Assembly (NCBI RefSeq): GCF_030658505.1
Contig: NZ_JAUTXR010000103.1
Location: forward strand, 1-36,479
DNA from: Stenotrophomonas raiganjensis (SeqCode)
Lineage (GTDB): Bacteria > Pseudomonadota > Gammaproteobacteria > Xanthomonadales > Xanthomonadaceae
Reading direction: 5' to 3'
DNA length: 36,479 nt
A program made the position numbers and the translations under genes. Within the stretch, counting starts at the first letter, position 1. Every line of letters begins with the position of its first letter. The notes beneath the pieces were generated by a model. That model had not been told where the DNA came from, did no database searches, and worked only from the letters and a program-made list of their open reading frames with translations. Below are positions 34,767-36,479 of the stretch, piece after piece.

Positions 34767-35561
34767 ATGAGCGACATCCTGCAGACGATCCTGGCCCGCA
34801 AGGCCGAAGAAGTGGCCCAGCGCCGTGCCCAGCGCCCGCTCGAGGCGCTGCAGGCCGCACTGGCCAGCGCCCCGCCGGTACGTGGCTTCGTGCGCGCGCT
34901 GCAGGCGGCGGTGGCCAACGGCGACCCGGCGGTGATTGCCGAGGTGAAGAAGGCCAGCCCGTCCAAGGGCGTGATCCGCCCGGACTTCCGCCCGGCCGAC
35001 ATCGCCGTCAGCTACGAATTCGGCGGCGCCAGCTGCCTGTCGGTGCTGACCGACATCGATTTCTTCCAGGGCGCCGACGCCTACCTGCAGCAGGCCCGCG
35101 AAGCCTGCACGCTGCCGGTGCTGCGCAAGGACTTCGTGATCGACGCCTACCAGGTATACGAAGCGCGCGTGCTGGGCGCCGACTGCATCCTGCTGATCGT
35201 CGCTGCACTGGACGACACCCAGCTGGCCACCCTGTCCGAACTGGCCCTGTCGCTGGGCATGGACGTGCTGGTGGAAGTGCATGACATCGACGAACTGGAG
35301 CGCGCACTGCAGGTGCCGGCGCCGATGATCGGCATCAACAACCGCAACCTGCGCACCTTCGAGGTGTCGCTGCAGACCACGCTGGACATGCAGAAGGCGG
35401 TGCCGCGGGATCGCCTGCTGGTCACCGAAAGCGGCATCCTCGGCCCGCAGGACGTGGCGCTGATGCGCGACGCCGGCATCGATGCGTTCCTGGTCGGCGA
35501 GGCCTTCATGCGCGTGGAAGAGCCGGGCGAGGGCCTGCGTCAGCTATTCTTCGCGGCATGA
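34767..35561 (+). CDS. trpC: Indole-3-glycerol phosphate synthase
   Basis: 264 residues, TIM barrel; closes the indole ring of Cd[56 protein letters not shown] and [12 protein letters not shown] carry the active-site lysines and glutamates. It is a single-function enzyme, not fused to TrpF. The stop overlaps the HAD gene ATG (ATGA). Confidence 0.98.
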   Translation: MSDILQTILARKAEEVAQRRAQRPLEALQAALASAPPVRGFVRALQAAVANGDPAVIAEVKKASPSKGVIRPDFRPADIAVSYEFGGASCLSVLTDIDFFQGADAYLQQAREACTLPVLRKDFVIDAYQVYEARVLGADCILLIVAALDDTQLATLSELALSLGMDVLVEVHDIDELERALQVPAPMIGINNRNLRTFEVSLQTTLDMQKAVPRDRLLVTESGILGPQDVALMRDAGIDAFLVGEAFMRVEEPGEGLRQLFFAA

Positions 35562-36274
35562 CAACGCACTATCCAACGCCGCGCGGGGATGCGCCGCTGG
35601 TGGTCTTCGACTTCGACCACACCCTCTACGACGGCGATTCGGGCACCCACCTGTTCGCCTCGCTGATCAAGCGCAACCCGCTGCGCATGCTGGCCGCCCT
35701 GCTGGTGACACCGATTGCCGGGCCGCTGGTGGCGATGCTGCCGACCCGGCGTACCGGTATTTCGGTCTATGTATGGATCGGCAGCTTCGGCCTGCACCGC
35801 GCGCGCGATTTCAACAAGGTGATCGACGCCTACGTACTGCGCAACGAGGCGCAGATGCGCGCCAAGCTGCTGCCGCAGGCGCTGGAGGTGTTTGCCGCGC
35901 ACCGCGCCAAGGGCGACCGCGTGGTGGTCGCCACAGGGGCGCCGCCGGAACTGGCGCGCGCCATTCTCGCCTTCGTCGCCCACCAGGACGTGCCAGTGAT
36001 CGGCACCGAGGTCGGCCCGCGACTGGGCGGCGTCGGCCCGACCCGCCACTGCCACAACGAAGAGAAGATGCGCATGCTGCGCGAGCGCGGCTACGGCAAC
36101 ATCGACATCGCCTACTCCGACAGCACCGCTGACCTGCCGCTGCTGCTGGCCGCCAAGACGCCGGTGGTGGTGAACCCGAAGCGCTCCAAGGTGGATTTCT
36201 TCCGCAGCGTGCTGCCGGCCGGCACCCGCATCCTCAACTGGGGCTGCGTCGACCGCGGCGGCGACAAGGCCTGA
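35558..36274 (+). CDS. HAD-IB family phosphatase (SerB-like)
   Basis: 238 residues. Motif I is [13 protein letters not shown] (D18, D20, T22), motif II lies in [11 protein letters not shown], and motif IV in [12 protein letters not shown]. It belongs to the phosphoserine-phosphatase-like HAD-IB group, with a cap containing a hydrophobic stretch ([18 protein letters not shown]) that could touch the membrane. Substrate unknown. It is translationally coupled to trpC, although no phosphatase is needed in tryptophan synthesis. Confidence 0.9.
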   Translation: MTTHYPTPRGDAPLVVFDFDHTLYDGDSGTHLFASLIKRNPLRMLAALLVTPIAGPLVAMLPTRRTGISVYVWIGSFGLHRARDFNKVIDAYVLRNEAQMRAKLLPQALEVFAAHRAKGDRVVVATGAPPELARAILAFVAHQDVPVIGTEVGPRLGGVGPTRHCHNEEKMRMLRERGYGNIDIAYSDSTADLPLLLAAKTPVVVNPKRSKVDFFRSVLPAGTRILNWGCVDRGGDKA

Positions 36275-36286
36275 CCCGCGCCTGTT

Positions 36287-36356
36287 GTAGAGCCGAGCCA
36301 TGCTCGGCTGCTCTTCGTTGCGGGATCCGTGCGTCCTCAGCCGAGCATGGCTTGTA
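36287..36356. repeat. SMAG unit and a truncated inverted copy
   Basis: A GTAG-headed unit (36287-36311, GCCGAGC/GCTCGGC) is followed by a partial reversed copy CAGCCGAGCATGGCT (36339-36353) whose CTAC end is lost. Confidence 0.75.
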
Positions 36357-36363
36357 TGTTCCT

Positions 36364-36394
36364 CCTGGCTCCTACGCGGTATGTAGGAGCCAGG
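36364..36394. repeat. Perfect 12-bp inverted repeat
   Basis: CCTGGCTCCTAC, 7-nt loop GCGGTAT, GTAGGAGCCAGG. There is no T-run after it. The last 85 bp of the window hold no recognisable gene start. Confidence 0.6.
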
Positions 36395-36479
36395 GTGGAG
36401 GGACCGTCAACATGATATCTGCGGATACCAGCCGACAGACGAGCCGAGCGATCCCCATCCCGCACCTTAACGTCGATAA

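Noticed and set aside
36395..36479. Start of another gene at the right edge
   Set aside because: No start codon with ribosome site and sustained coding bias is visible in the last 85 bases.

Overview
The window looks like a chromosomal segment of a Stenotrophomonas species, most likely the S. maltophilia complex. Reasons: very high GC; tryptophan dioxygenase residues fall at the same numbers as in the Xanthomonas enzyme; and gene gaps are full of short palindromes that begin with GTAG, the hallmark of the SMAG repeat family of S. maltophilia. There is no insertion sequence, phage, tRNA, rRNA or CRISPR array. This is core chromosome, and most novelty is in regulation and gene arrangement.

Layout. 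1-5.3 kb: the N-terminal part of a UbiB/ABC1 kinase gene, a DUF808 membrane protein, a diguanylate cyclase, an NAD(P)-binding protein coupled to a WYL regulator, and a VOC protein. 5.4-9.3 kb (minus): a 2-oxoacid dehydrogenase operon, E1alpha-E1beta-SH3 protein-E2, best explained as the branched-chain complex. 9.6-12.8 kb: kynA, a POT peptide transporter and a thioredoxin-like lipoprotein. 12.9-17.3 kb: an orphan membrane protein, a MarR regulator, hppD and hmgA (tyrosine to homogentisate to maleylacetoacetate). 17.4-19.7 kb: two uncharacterised proteins and a CaCA antiporter. 19.8-25.7 kb (minus): a six-gene mrpA(B)CDEFG cation/proton antiporter operon in which every junction overlaps. 26-30.5 kb: a Mpo1-like protein, purC, a short DjlA-like protein, rpe, an acetyltransferase and a YegS-like lipid kinase. 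30.6-36.3 kb: trpE, a SIMPL-domain gene, trpG, trpD, trpC and a HAD phosphatase.

Themes. The window combines synthesis of tryptophan (trpEGDC) with breakdown of tryptophan (kynA), tyrosine (hppD, hmgA) and probably the branched-chain amino acids (bkd). In this group the bkd product would also supply branched acyl-CoA primers for iso fatty acids; that link is inference.

Points most worth following: (1) a tryptophan-rich leader ORF overlapping the start of trpE, with an RNA helix that would sequester the trpE ribosome binding site; (2) a likely minus-strand small RNA at about 29390-29520 with six GGA motifs and a strong terminator, resembling Rsm/Csr-sequestering RNAs; (3) a tandem eukaryotic-type SH3 protein translated between E1beta and E2, where the E2 linker carries a polyproline stretch; (4) SMAG repeats whose GTAG head provides the TAG stop codon of neighbouring genes.
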